Source of the DNA: Pseudomonas vancouverensis
GTDB taxonomy: Bacteria > Pseudomonadota > Gammaproteobacteria > Pseudomonadales > Pseudomonadaceae
NCBI RefSeq assembly: GCF_004348895.1
Contig: NZ_RRZK01000032.1
Location: 372,001 to 436,000, forward strand
Length of the DNA stretch: 64,000 nucleotides
Reading direction: 5' to 3'
Part shown: one piece after another, positions 50,930 through 59,965 of the stretch
Numbering within the stretch: the first letter of the stretch is position 1
Layout of the letters: every line of letters begins with the position of its first letter
Translations under genes and position numbers: made by a program
The notes under the pieces: generated by a model
The model's database searches: none
The model's input: the letters and a program-made list of their open reading frames with translations, nothing else
What the model was told of the DNA's origin: nothing

Positions 50930-51045
50930 TGACCCATCATGGTTTTGACCGGACTGTCATCATTCCTGTCAGTTACGGTCATTGCTGAGAAACATTGTCT
51001 TACAGGACAATCAACACCTGTTTCTCGCTCATGGACTTGCAGGTT

Positions 51046-51852
51046 ATGTCGCAACAGATCTTCTTCGCCCACGCCAACGGGTTTCCTTCGGGCACCTATG
51101 GCAAGTTGTTTACGGCGCTGGCACCTGAATATCAGGTGACGCATCTGGAGCAGCACGCCCATGACCCGCGCTTCCCGGCGGACGACAACTGGTACAACCT
51201 GGTCGATGAACTGATCCATCACCTGCAGCAACAAGCGGAACCGGTGTGGGGTGTCGGGCATTCCTTCGGTGGCGTGCTGCACTTGCACGCCGCCTTGCGT
51301 TGCCCTGAGTTGTATCGCGGCGTGGTGATGCTTGACTCGCCGGTGCTGACCCGGGCCGATCAATGGGTGATCCGCGCGGCCAAGCGTTTCGGTTTCATCG
51401 ACCGCCTGACCCCGGCAGGCCGTACCCTCGGGCGTCGCGAAGAGTTTGCCGACCTCGACAGTGCCCGCCGCTATTTCGCTGGCAAGACGCTGTTCCGCGG
51501 CTTTGACCCGGAATGTTTCGACGCTTACCTGCAACATGGCTTGCAGCAGGTCGGCGACAAGTTGCGTCTGCGCTTCGATCCGGCCACGGAAATCAGCATC
51601 TACCGTGGCGTGCCCCACACCAGCCCGGCCAGCACACGGCAGTTGAAAGTGCCGTTGGCGGTGGTGCGCGGGCAAAAGAGTCGGGTGGTCATGCGTCACC
51701 ACGCCAGTTCGGTCGATCGCCTGCCATTCGGCGAAGCGCTGAGCATGCCCGGCGGTCATATGTTCCCTCTCGAGCGGCCGCTGGATACCGCCACCTTGCT
51801 CAAGGCCGTGTTCAGTCGCTGGAGCGGTCAACAGCAACAGGATTGTGCATGA
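51046..51852 (+). CDS. Alpha/beta hydrolase
   Basis: A 268-residue hydrolase. It opens with FFAHANGFPSGTY and has the nucleophile elbow GVGHSFGG (serine about residue 83), an aspartate in the GVVMLDSP strand region and a histidine in SMPGGHMFPLERP. ATG 51046 (MSQQIFFAHANGF) is preferred; no strong ribosome site is visible. It overlaps the next hydrolase gene by 4 bases. The substrate is unknown. Confidence 0.85.
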   Translation: MSQQIFFAHANGFPSGTYGKLFTALAPEYQVTHLEQHAHDPRFPADDNWYNLVDELIHHLQQQAEPVWGVGHSFGGVLHLHAALRCPELYRGVVMLDSPVLTRADQWVIRAAKRFGFIDRLTPAGRTLGRREEFADLDSARRYFAGKTLFRGFDPECFDAYLQHGLQQVGDKLRLRFDPATEISIYRGVPHTSPASTRQLKVPLAVVRGQKSRVVMRHHASSVDRLPFGEALSMPGGHMFPLERPLDTATLLKAVFSRWSGQQQQDCA

Positions 51853-52703
51853 ATCATGTCGTCGAAGAAGTTCGCCTGAGCCTGCCGCACATCGAACTGG
51901 CGGCCCATCTGTTCGGGCCTGAAGACGGTCTGCCGGTGATTGCCTTGCACGGTTGGCTGGACAACGCCAACAGCTTCGCGCGGCTGGCGCCGAAGCTCAA
52001 AGGCTTGCGCATCATTGCCCTGGACATGGCCGGGCACGGTCATTCCGGCCACCGCCCGGCGGGTGCCGGCTATGCCATGTGGGACTACGCCCACGACGTG
52101 CTGCAAGTGGCCGAGCAGCTCGGGCTGAAGCGATTTGCCCTGCTGGGCCACTCGATGGGCGCGATTGCGTCGATGATCATTGCCGGCTCCATGCCTGAGC
52201 GCGTGACCCACCTGGCCTTGATCGATGGCGTCATACCGCCGACCGACAAAGGCGAAAACGCCGCCGAGCGCATGGGCATGGCCCTGCAGGCGCAACTGGA
52301 CCTGCGTGAGAAGCGCAAACCGGTTTACGAGACCCTCGAGCGCGCCGTCGAGGCGCGCATGAAAGGCCTGGTGGCGGTCAGTCGCGAAGCTGCGCAACTG
52401 CTGGCCCAGCGCGGTCTGATGCCGGTGCCGGGCGGCTACACCTGGCGCACCGACAATCGCCTCACGCTGCCATCGCCCCTGCGCCTGACCACCGAGCAAG
52501 CCATGGCGTTCGCCCTGCGACTCAAGTGTCCGGCAAAGCTGGTGGTCGCTGCCGAAGGCATGCTCGCCAAACACCCGGAGCTGCTGGAGCGTCTACCCTT
52601 CAGCCATGAACAGCTGCCAGGCGGTCATCATTTGCACCTGAATGACGAGTCCGGTGCGGATCTTGTCGCAGACTGTTTCAATCGGTTCTTCGCCATTCCT
52701 TGA
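51849..52703 (+). CDS. Alpha/beta hydrolase
   Basis: A 284-residue hydrolase with HGWLDNANSF (oxyanion region), DMAGHGHSGHRP, nucleophile motif LLGHSMGAIAS and the late histidine in LPGGHHLHLN. It is co-translated with the preceding hydrolase (ATGAATC overlap). The two differ in sequence, so they are not a recent duplication. Substrate unknown. Confidence 0.88.
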   Translation: MNHVVEEVRLSLPHIELAAHLFGPEDGLPVIALHGWLDNANSFARLAPKLKGLRIIALDMAGHGHSGHRPAGAGYAMWDYAHDVLQVAEQLGLKRFALLGHSMGAIASMIIAGSMPERVTHLALIDGVIPPTDKGENAAERMGMALQAQLDLREKRKPVYETLERAVEARMKGLVAVSREAAQLLAQRGLMPVPGGYTWRTDNRLTLPSPLRLTTEQAMAFALRLKCPAKLVVAAEGMLAKHPELLERLPFSHEQLPGGHHLHLNDESGADLVADCFNRFFAIP

Positions 52704-52753
52704 CTTGCGCCGGTCAACTGTCGAGGCTGGGCGGGTTGAAATGGGAGACAACC

Positions 52754-52903
52754 ATGATGGATCTGAACACTGCCGCGACCCCGAATGGCCACAAGGTCTC
52801 TATCGAGCTCGAAGAACCCGGCCTGCCTGCCTTGGGTTTGCAACAAAAGGAATCGAAGCCGGTTGGCTTCACCAAGATCATTCAGGCTCTGTGTATCCGA
52901 TGA
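52754..52903 (+). pseudogene. Remnant of a glutathione S-transferase gene (N-terminal fragment)
   Basis: A 49-codon reading frame begins MMDLNTAATPNGHKVSIELEE, closely resembling the first 20 residues of GST-family proteins, where the thioredoxin fold carries the glutathione site. After GLP the family sequence is lost and the frame stops after 50 codons, while full proteins have about 200-230. A ribosome site (GGGAGAC) is still present and its stop overlaps the next ATG (ATGA). It is best read as a decayed gene, possibly still translated as a short peptide. Confidence 0.6.
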
Positions 52904-53718
52904 GCCTGCCCAAACATTCAATCCGTCTGCTGGCACTGTGCAGTTTCAGTCCCTTGGTGTTCGCTGCCGATCTTCCCGGCAGTCAGGACCTGCCCATCGT
53001 GCCGCGCATGACCGACGCCCAGATCGTCGACTATCGCCCTTCGGTCGAGCTGGAACGAATCTATCCAATGGGCTCCATCCGCAAGATCAGCGGGCAGCTG
53101 CGCTTCGACGGTCAGGTCAGCGCACGCGGTAACGTGACGTCGGTGACCTATGAGTTGCCACCGGAACATTCCTCCACCGAAGCCTTTACCGCTGCCCGCG
53201 AGGCTCTGCAAAAGCAGGGCGCCGGCCTGCTGTTCTGGTGTCAGGCCCGCGATTGCGGCGAGAGCAGCCTCTGGGCCAATGAGGTCTTCGGCAACGCCAA
53301 GCTGTATGGCGCCGACGATCAACAAGCCTACCTGCTGTTGCGCCTGGCCCCTCCGCAAGACAACACGCTGGTGGCGCTGTACAGCATCACCCGCGGCAAC
53401 CGCAAAGCCTACCTGCATGTCGAACAGTTCAACGCCGCAGCCCCCCTGGGTGATCTGCAGCCGACCTCCGCCACCTTGCTGCGTGAACTGAAAAGCACCG
53501 GCGAACTCAACTTCCCCGCATTGACCAGCGCACCGGATGAAACCTGGTTGCGCCTGATTTCCCGTGGGCTGAACCTGGACGCGACCCTGCGGGTCAGTGT
53601 TTCCGGGACCCATGCCGAGGCCTGGCGCCAGGCCTTGATCGATCAGGGCGTACGTGCCGCGCGGATGGAAACCGGCAGCGTGGAAGGCTCTGGCCTGCAC
53701 ATCGAGCTATTGCGGTAG
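52900..53718 (+). CDS. DUF4892 exported protein
   Basis: A 272-residue secreted or periplasmic protein. A signal peptide ends in PLVFAADLPG near residue 23. The body fits DUF4892, including PRMTDAQIVDYRPS and YELPPEHSSTEAF. Two cysteines in FWCQARDCGESSLW could form a disulfide. The ATG overlaps the stop of the GST fragment. Function unknown. Confidence 0.78.
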   Translation: MSLPKHSIRLLALCSFSPLVFAADLPGSQDLPIVPRMTDAQIVDYRPSVELERIYPMGSIRKISGQLRFDGQVSARGNVTSVTYELPPEHSSTEAFTAAREALQKQGAGLLFWCQARDCGESSLWANEVFGNAKLYGADDQQAYLLLRLAPPQDNTLVALYSITRGNRKAYLHVEQFNAAAPLGDLQPTSATLLRELKSTGELNFPALTSAPDETWLRLISRGLNLDATLRVSVSGTHAEAWRQALIDQGVRAARMETGSVEGSGLHIELLR

Positions 53719-53787
53719 GCTGTACCGGGTGAACGTGCCTGACACGTTCGCCTACTCTTTTGCTGAAGAACCTTTTCGAGATTGCAG

Positions 53788-54843
53788 ATGATCAACAACG
53801 ATCGCCTATTGGTGCAGATTCTGCTCGTGGTGCTGTTCGGCGCGAGCCTTTGGGTGATGGCGCCGTTCTGGTCGGCATTGTTCTGGGGAGCGGTACTGGC
53901 TTTCGCCAGTTGGCCGCTGATGCGCCTGCTGACACGCTGGCTCAACGGTCGTGAATCCCTGGCGGCAGCCTTGCTGACCATGGGCTGGATGGTGCTGGTT
54001 GCCGCGCCATTGGTGTGGCTGGGGTTGAACCTGGCCGATCATGTACGCGACGCCACGGCCTTCATCAAGGATGTGCAGGTCGACGGCTTGCCGGAAGCGC
54101 CGGCCTGGCTGGGCACCATTCCCCTGGTCGGCGAACGCCTGGTCGGGATCTGGAACAGCATCGACCAACAAGGCGCGGCCTTGATGCTGGCGGCCAAACC
54201 CTATTTCGGGCAGGTCGGCAACTGGCTGCTGGCGCGCAGCGCGCAGATCGGCGGTGGCATTCTCGAGCTGACGCTGAGTATCGTCTTCGTGTTCTTTTTC
54301 TATCGTGACGGGCCACGCCTGGCGGCCTTCGTCCATGCCTTGCTCGAACGCCTGATCGGTCACCGCGCCGGTTATTACATCGAGCTGGTGGCGGGTACGG
54401 TACAGCGGGTGGTGAACGGCGTGATCGGTACCGCAGCGGCTCAGGCAATCCTGGCGCTGATCGGCTTCCTGATCGCCGGAATCCCCGGGGCGCTGGTGCT
54501 CGGTATCGTGACCTTCCTGCTCAGCCTGATTCCCATGGGCCCACCCTTGGTATGGATTCCCGCCACGGCCTGGCTGGCGTGGAAAGGCGATTATGGCATG
54601 GCGATTTTCCTCGGCGTCTGGGGCACGTTCATCATCAGCGGCGTCGATAACGTGCTCAAACCTTACCTCATCAGTCGCGGCGGCAACCTGCCGTTGGTGA
54701 TCGTGTTGCTCGGGGTGTTCGGTGGCTTGATCGCTTTCGGCTTCATCGGCCTGTTCATCGGTCCGACCTTGCTGGCGGTGGCTTACAGCTTGCTGACCGA
54801 CTGGAGCAAGACTCAGGCGCGGGTCGAAGAACGACGGCCGTGA
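53788..54843 (+). CDS. AI-2E-family transporter-like membrane protein
   Basis: A 351-residue protein with about seven or eight membrane helices. Family hallmarks are FVFFFYRDGPRLA (mid-region), IAGIPGALVLGI, FLLSLIPMGPPLVWIPA and the C-terminal GLIAFGFIGLFIGPTLLAVA. The family was named for autoinducer-2 export, but most members have no proven substrate. ATG 53788 follows a GAGATTGC; a TTG two codons earlier is possible. Confidence 0.87.
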   Translation: MINNDRLLVQILLVVLFGASLWVMAPFWSALFWGAVLAFASWPLMRLLTRWLNGRESLAAALLTMGWMVLVAAPLVWLGLNLADHVRDATAFIKDVQVDGLPEAPAWLGTIPLVGERLVGIWNSIDQQGAALMLAAKPYFGQVGNWLLARSAQIGGGILELTLSIVFVFFFYRDGPRLAAFVHALLERLIGHRAGYYIELVAGTVQRVVNGVIGTAAAQAILALIGFLIAGIPGALVLGIVTFLLSLIPMGPPLVWIPATAWLAWKGDYGMAIFLGVWGTFIISGVDNVLKPYLISRGGNLPLVIVLLGVFGGLIAFGFIGLFIGPTLLAVAYSLLTDWSKTQARVEERRP

Positions 54844-54897
54844 ATGAGAGGGCGGGGAAGCGCAAGTCTCCCCGCTGTTGGCGTCCTTGATGTCTTT

Positions 54898-55944
54898 TCA
54901 GGAACGGGGGAAGCAGATAACCGCCGTCAGTCCGCCTCCAGGGGTTTCTTCCAGGGTCAGTTGCCCGCCCATGCGTTGCGCGGCTTCTCGGGCGATGGTC
55001 ATGCCCAGGCCGACGCCGCCGGAGTTGCGGTTGCGTGAGCCTTCAAGGCGAAAGAAGGGTTCGAACACCGCTTCGCGCTGATCCGCGGCGATACCTGGCC
55101 CGCGATCGATCACCCGGATGATCAGGCGTTCACGATGGTCCTCGAGGGTAATCAGCGCCTGTCCGGCATAACGCAGGGCATTGTCCATCAGGTTGTTGAG
55201 GCAGGAACGCAAGGCCATTGGCTGTACCGGCAGCGGCGCGCAGTGACCGCTGGCCTCTACGTTGGCGCCCTGATCCTGGGCGTTCTCGATCAGGGACTCG
55301 ACCAGGGCCTGCACATCCATCAACTGCAGGGCTTCACTGGTGCGTTGTTCGTGCAGGTAGGTAAGGGTGGCATCGAGCATACTGATCATGTCATCCAGAT
55401 CCTGGCGCATCTGGCCCTGCAGTTTCTCGTCGTCGATTTTTTCCAGGCGCAGTTTGAGCCGCGACAGTGGTGTGCGCAGGTCATGGGACACCGCACCGAG
55501 CATGCGCGAACGCTGCTTCACCTGCTCGACAATGCGCTGCTGCATCTTGTTGAAGGTGTGCGCCGCTTGCCGCGCTTCCCGAGGTCCGGTTTCTTCCAGG
55601 GGAGGACTGTCGAGGTTTTCGCTCAGGCGCTCGGCGGCGTCACTCAGGCGCTGAATCGGCCGACTGAGCAGTTTTGCGCCGTACCAGGCGGCAATGATCA
55701 ATGAGATCAATTGAAAGGTCAGCGGCACCAGCGGGCCGCCAAACCATGGCCGTGGCCGCTTTTCGAAGCGCGGCTCCATCGGCGGGCGGACGCCGTTCAT
55801 GTCTTCGGAAAAGGCCGGCGGTGGTGGCGGAGGAGGTGGGCCGTAATGGTGAAACCAGGCAAAGGCCAGCAGATGCGCCAGGACAATCGCCAGTAACAAC
55901 ACGCCAAACAGGCGGCCGAACAGCGTATCGAAGCGCCCGCGCAT
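54898..55944 (-). CDS. Sensor histidine kinase with a run of eight prolines in its periplasmic loop
   Basis: A 348-residue inner-membrane kinase with helices at about 12-30 and 73-91 and an unusually short periplasmic loop (about 40 residues) containing eight consecutive prolines (36-43). HAMP, H154 in AVSHDLRTPLSRL and an ATPase domain (DRGPGIA, NSGGVGLGMTIA) follow. It overlaps the regulator gene by one base and is its partner. The short loop suggests sensing within or near the membrane rather than of a bound solute. Confidence 0.87.
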   Translation of the reverse strand: MRGRFDTLFGRLFGVLLLAIVLAHLLAFAWFHHYGPPPPPPPPAFSEDMNGVRPPMEPRFEKRPRPWFGGPLVPLTFQLISLIIAAWYGAKLLSRPIQRLSDAAERLSENLDSPPLEETGPREARQAAHTFNKMQQRIVEQVKQRSRMLGAVSHDLRTPLSRLKLRLEKIDDEKLQGQMRQDLDDMISMLDATLTYLHEQRTSEALQLMDVQALVESLIENAQDQGANVEASGHCAPLPVQPMALRSCLNNLMDNALRYAGQALITLEDHRERLIIRVIDRGPGIAADQREAVFEPFFRLEGSRNRNSGGVGLGMTIAREAAQRMGGQLTLEETPGGGLTAVICFPRS

Positions 55945-56702
55945 CAGCCGATGTCTCGGGCATCAAACAGGTAACCTTCACCGCGCACGGTCTTGATCAA
56001 CTGGGGAGCCTTGGGATCGTCGCCGAGCTTCTGGCGCAAACGCGACACCAGCAGGTCGATGCTGCGATCAAAGGCCTCGATCGAACGGCCTCGAGCGGCG
56101 TCCAGCAGTTGTTCACGGCTGAGCACTCGGCGCGGGCGTTCGATGAATACCCAGAGCAGGCGGAACTCGGCGTTGGACAGCGGCACCACCAGGCCATCGT
56201 CGGCGATCAATTGGCGCAACACGCTGTTCAGGCGCCAGTTGTCGAAACGAATGTTCGCCCGTTGTTCGGTGCGGTCATCGCGGACCCGGCGCAGGATTGT
56301 CTGAATCCGGGCGACCAGCTCTCGTGGTTCGAACGGCTTGGCCATGTAGTCATCAGCACCCAGCTCCAGACCGATGATGCGGTCGGTGGGTTCGCAACGG
56401 GCGGTGAGCATCAGGATCGGAATGTCCGACTCGGCGCGCAGCCAACGGCATAACGACAGACCGTCTTCGCCGGGCAGCATCAGGTCGAGCACCACCACGT
56501 CGAAATGTTCCGCTTGCATGGCCTGGCGCATGGCGGCGCCATCGGTGACACCGCTGGCGTGAATGTTGAACCGGGCCAGGTAATCGATCATCAACTCGCG
56601 AATCGGCACGTCATCGTCAACGATCAGCGCGCGGATGCTCCAGCGCTTGTCGTCGCCAGGCACTTTTTGATCGTCGTTCACGGGAGTTTGATTGTTCTGC
56701 AT
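55944..56702 (-). CDS. OmpR-family response regulator
   Basis: A regulator of 252 residues (start at 56702; an ATG 4 codons earlier is possible and the frame is open to 56879). The receiver begins at about residue 22 (IRALIVDDDVPIREL) with D in VVVLDLMLPGEDG (about 67) and K in DDYMAKPFEP. The DNA-binding domain ends in KTVRGEGYLFDA. First gene of the pair; the kinase follows with a one-base overlap. Confidence 0.85.
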   Translation of the reverse strand: MQNNQTPVNDDQKVPGDDKRWSIRALIVDDDVPIRELMIDYLARFNIHASGVTDGAAMRQAMQAEHFDVVVLDLMLPGEDGLSLCRWLRAESDIPILMLTARCEPTDRIIGLELGADDYMAKPFEPRELVARIQTILRRVRDDRTEQRANIRFDNWRLNSVLRQLIADDGLVVPLSNAEFRLLWVFIERPRRVLSREQLLDAARGRSIEAFDRSIDLLVSRLRQKLGDDPKAPQLIKTVRGEGYLFDARDIG

Positions 56703-56997
56703 ACGTGCATTCATCTGCCAGGTAGGCTGCCAACCACAAAGATGGGCTGCGAGGTTGTGGTTCCAGCATAGGCGTCCGGCCCTGAGGCGGGAAGTGCTGT
56801 GTAAGGACGTGTTGCGGCTTTCGAGGGTAGCGGTCGAGGGTGTTGTGGGCGTGTCGGGTATGTATCGAACTCGACACAATAGCCCAGAAGGCTAGTATTG
56901 CCTGAGCCAACTCGACGATTTACCGATCATCGGGTCCCGCAGCGGCGCTGGTTCCGCTACAATGCGCGCCGATTTCGACTTGCCTGAGAGCCCACTC

Positions 56998-57696
56998 ATG
57001 TCCGCCTGCCAGACTCCTATCATCGTCGCCCTGGATTTCCCTACCCGTGACGCCGCACTGAAGCTGGCCGATCAACTGGACCCGAAACTGTGCCGGGTCA
57101 AAGTCGGGAAAGAACTGTTCACCAGCTGCGCTTCGGAAATCGTCGGCACCCTGCGCGACAAGGGTTTCGAAGTGTTCCTGGATCTCAAGTTCCACGACAT
57201 CCCCAACACCACCGCCATGGCCGTCAAGGCCGCTGCGGAAATGGGCGTGTGGATGGTCAACGTGCATTGCTCCGGTGGCCTGCGCATGATGGCCGCGTGC
57301 CGTGAAGTGCTTGATCAGCGCTCCGGGCCGAAGCCGCTGCTGATTGGTGTGACCGTGCTGACCAGCATGGAGCGCGAAGACCTCGCCGGTATCGGTCTGG
57401 ACATCGAGCCACAGGAGCAGGTATTGCGTCTGGCGGCTCTGGCAGAAAAAGCCGGGATGGATGGTTTGGTGTGCTCCGCGCTGGAAGCCCAGGCCCTGAA
57501 GTCTGCGCACCCGTCGCTGCAACTGGTGACCCCGGGGATTCGCCCGGCCGGTAGCGCCCAGGACGATCAGCGCCGCATCCTGACGCCGCGCCAGGCGCTG
57601 GATGCCGGTTCCGATTACCTGGTGATCGGCCGACCGATCAGCCAGGCGGCTGAGCCGGCAAAAGCGTTGGCGGCGGTGGTTGCAGAACTGGCCTAA
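56998..57696 (+). CDS. pyrF: Orotidine 5'-phosphate decarboxylase
   Basis: A 232-residue enzyme that converts OMP to UMP, the last step of pyrimidine synthesis. The catalytic Lys-Asp array is in VFLDLKFHDIPNTTA, and the phosphate site is near GDYLVIGRPIS. The start at 56998 (MSACQTPIIVALDFPTR) gives normal length. TACAAT at 56958 may be its -10 element. A REP palindrome follows. Confidence 0.95.
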   Translation: MSACQTPIIVALDFPTRDAALKLADQLDPKLCRVKVGKELFTSCASEIVGTLRDKGFEVFLDLKFHDIPNTTAMAVKAAAEMGVWMVNVHCSGGLRMMAACREVLDQRSGPKPLLIGVTVLTSMEREDLAGIGLDIEPQEQVLRLAALAEKAGMDGLVCSALEAQALKSAHPSLQLVTPGIRPAGSAQDDQRRILTPRQALDAGSDYLVIGRPISQAAEPAKALAAVVAELA

Positions 57697-57708
57697 ACAC
57701 CACGGAAC

Positions 57709-57738
57709 CTGTGGGAGCGAGCAAGCTCGCTCCCACAG
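57709..57738. repeat. Perfect 30-base palindrome made of two REP halves (collapsed REPIN)
   Basis: CTGTGGGAGCGAGC and GCTCGCTCCCACAG flank AA, giving 14-base perfect arms. The sequence is what remains when the middle of a REPIN is deleted. It begins 12 bases after the pyrF stop and probably acts as a terminator for pyrF and for the convergent gene. Confidence 0.85.
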
Positions 57739-57766
57739 AGAATGGTTGTTTTACTCAAGTATCGGG

Positions 57767-58771
57767 TTAAACCTTCAACACCAATTTCCCGAAGTTCTCC
57801 CCGCTGAACAATTTCATCAGCGTCTCCGGGAAGGTTTCCAGTCCTTCGACGATGTCTTCCTTGCTCTTGAGTTGGCCTTTCATCATCCAGCCGGCCATTT
57901 CCTGCCCGGCCGCGGCGAACTGCGCGGCGTAGTCCATCACCACAAAACCTTCCATGCGTGCGCGGTTGACCAGCAGCGCCAGGTAATTGGCCGGGCCCTT
58001 GACCGCTTCCTTGTTGTTGTACTGGCTGATGGCCCCGCAGATGACCACGCGTGCCTTCATGTTCAGACGGCTCAACACGGCGTCGAGAATGTCGCCGCCG
58101 ACGTTATCGAAATACACGTCGACGCCTTTCGGGCACTCGCGTTTGAGACCGGCGATGACGTCTTCGTTCTTGTAGTCGATGGCACCATCGAAACCCAGCT
58201 CGTCGATCAGAAACTTGCATTTGTCGGCACCGCCGGCGATACCGACGACCCGGCAGCCCTTGAGCTTGGCAATTTGCCCGGCGATGCTGCCCACGGCCCC
58301 CGCCGCACCCGACAACACCACGGTTTCACCGGCCTTCGGCGCGCCCACGTCGAGCAGGGCGAAGTACGCGGTCATACCGGTCATGCCCAACGCGGACAAG
58401 TAAACCGGCAGGGGGGCCAGTTTCGGGTCGACCTTGTAGAAACCCCGAGGCTCGCCGAGGAAGTAGTCCTGTACGCCCAAGGCACCATTGACGTAATCGC
58501 CGACGGCAAAGCCCGGATGGTTCGAGGCGATGACTTTGCCTACACCCAATGCACGCATGACTTCGCCCAGACCTACCGGAGGAATGTAGGACTTGCCCTC
58601 GTTCATCCAGCCACGCATGGCCGGGTCCAGGGACAGGTATTCGTTCTTGACCAGAATCTGATTCGCCGCCGGCTCGCCGACCGGTACTTCCTGATAAGTG
58701 AAGGTCTCACGGGTCGCCGGGCCTACCGGACGTTTGGCGAGCAGGAATTGGCGGTTGGTCTGGTTGGTCAT
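57767..58771 (-). CDS. curA: NADPH-dependent curcumin/dihydrocurcumin reductase-like oxidoreductase
   Basis: A 334-residue zinc-independent medium-chain dehydrogenase (CurA/leukotriene-B4 reductase group). It has the substrate-side motif NEYLSLDPAMRGWM, the NADPH loop SGAAGAVGSIAGQIAK and VYFDNVGGDILDAV. It reduces the double bond of enones. ATG 58771 (MTNQTNRQFLLAKRP) is preferred; a GTG three codons earlier is also possible. The palindrome at 57709 lies just past the stop. Confidence 0.87.
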   Translation of the reverse strand: MTNQTNRQFLLAKRPVGPATRETFTYQEVPVGEPAANQILVKNEYLSLDPAMRGWMNEGKSYIPPVGLGEVMRALGVGKVIASNHPGFAVGDYVNGALGVQDYFLGEPRGFYKVDPKLAPLPVYLSALGMTGMTAYFALLDVGAPKAGETVVLSGAAGAVGSIAGQIAKLKGCRVVGIAGGADKCKFLIDELGFDGAIDYKNEDVIAGLKRECPKGVDVYFDNVGGDILDAVLSRLNMKARVVICGAISQYNNKEAVKGPANYLALLVNRARMEGFVVMDYAAQFAAAGQEMAGWMMKGQLKSKEDIVEGLETFPETLMKLFSGENFGKLVLKV

Positions 58772-59007
58772 GGCTGGCACTCAGAATGGATGGAGCTTTG
58801 TTGATAGCCCCTCGGCGTCGATGGCGCAAGCCCGGCTGATGTGGCGAATGCACACTGATCCAGTGTAATGATGATCATCCGGGTGGTTTCATCACTGACA
58901 CTCATGGGCACTCAACCGGCCTTCTGATAGTGCTGCCGTGCTCAAGGTGGCTGTGGCTAGACTGGACGTACGCAATCCCCCGCATACATCTCTTCGAGGA
59001 CATAACA

Positions 59008-59769
59008 ATGAGCATGACGTTTTCCGGCCAAGTGGCAGTGGTGACAGGCGCAGCGGCCGGTATCGGTCGCGCGACCGCCCAGGCGTTCGCTGCCGAAGGT
59101 CTGAAAGTGGTGGTGGCCGACATGGACGCGGCGGGCGGTGAGGGTACGGTGGCGCTGATTCGTACGGCCGGTGGCGAAGCGACCTTCGTACGTTGCAACG
59201 TGACCGAGGAAAGCGACGTAAAAAACCTGATGGACGAAGTGATCAATACCTACGGTCGCCTCGACTATGCCTTCAACAACGCCGGCATTGAAATCGAGAA
59301 GGGCAGGCTGGCCGAGGGCACGGCCGATGAGTTCGACGCGATCATGGGCGTCAACGTCAAGGGCGTCTGGCTGTGCATGAAGTATCAGTTGCCATTGCTG
59401 CTGGCCCAAGGCGGTGGTGCGATCGTCAACACCGCATCGGTGGCCGGCCTCGGCGCGGCGCCGAAAATGAGCATCTACGCGGCCTCCAAGCACGCGGTGA
59501 TCGGGCTGACCAAATCCGCCGCCATTGAATATGCGAAGAAGAAAATCCGCGTCAACGCGGTGTGCCCGGCCGTGATCGACACCGATATGTTCCGTCGTGC
59601 TTACGAGGCCGACCCGAAAAAAGGCGAGTTCGCCAACGCCATGCACCCGGTTGGTCGCATCGGCAAGGTCGAGGAAATTGCCAGCGCCGTGCTGTACCTG
59701 TGCAGCGATGGCGCAGCATTCACCACCGGGCACTCGCTGGCCGTGGATGGGGGCGTTACCGCGTTCTGA
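59008..59769 (+). CDS. Short-chain dehydrogenase/reductase
   Basis: A 253-residue SDR enzyme. The cofactor loop is VVTGAAAGIGRATAQ (res 11-25), with NNAGIE and the catalytic Tyr-Lys in YAASKHAVIGLT and serine in NTASVAGLG. The conserved C-terminal DGGVTAF is present. The acidic residue at the end of the second strand (VVADMD) favours NAD(H). The substrate is unknown. It is followed by a terminator. Confidence 0.88.
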   Translation: MSMTFSGQVAVVTGAAAGIGRATAQAFAAEGLKVVVADMDAAGGEGTVALIRTAGGEATFVRCNVTEESDVKNLMDEVINTYGRLDYAFNNAGIEIEKGRLAEGTADEFDAIMGVNVKGVWLCMKYQLPLLLAQGGGAIVNTASVAGLGAAPKMSIYAASKHAVIGLTKSAAIEYAKKKIRVNAVCPAVIDTDMFRRAYEADPKKGEFANAMHPVGRIGKVEEIASAVLYLCSDGAAFTTGHSLAVDGGVTAF

Positions 59770-59786
59770 TGTGCTTTGTTGTTCAG

Positions 59787-59814
59787 AAAGCCCGCACTTG
59801 TGCGGGCTTTTTTT
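59787..59814 (+). terminator. Rho-independent terminator after the SDR gene
   Basis: AAAGCCCGCAC-TT-GTGCGGGCTTTTTTT begins about 18 bases after the stop. Confidence 0.93.
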
Positions 59815-59965
59815 GCGCCAGAGCATTTCAGCTCCGAATCGACCTTGAACGTTCTGAAAACGACGCCTGCGTAGCTTTTTGCCATTATTCCGGCGCCAAC
59901 GTCTTGTGTTGCCAAAGGCCCGTTGCGAATCTGCGTTGACAGACTTTGGCAGGGGACTAAGTGCA

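Noticed and set aside
22676..57738. Repeated GAGCGAGC units as a possible CRISPR array
   Set aside because: Copies are scattered over tens of kilobases, arranged as inverted pairs, and not regularly spaced with unique spacers; they are REP elements.
59816..59965. Sigma-28 promoter for the chemoreceptor gene
   Set aside because: No TAAA and GCCGATAA pair with acceptable spacing could be found upstream.
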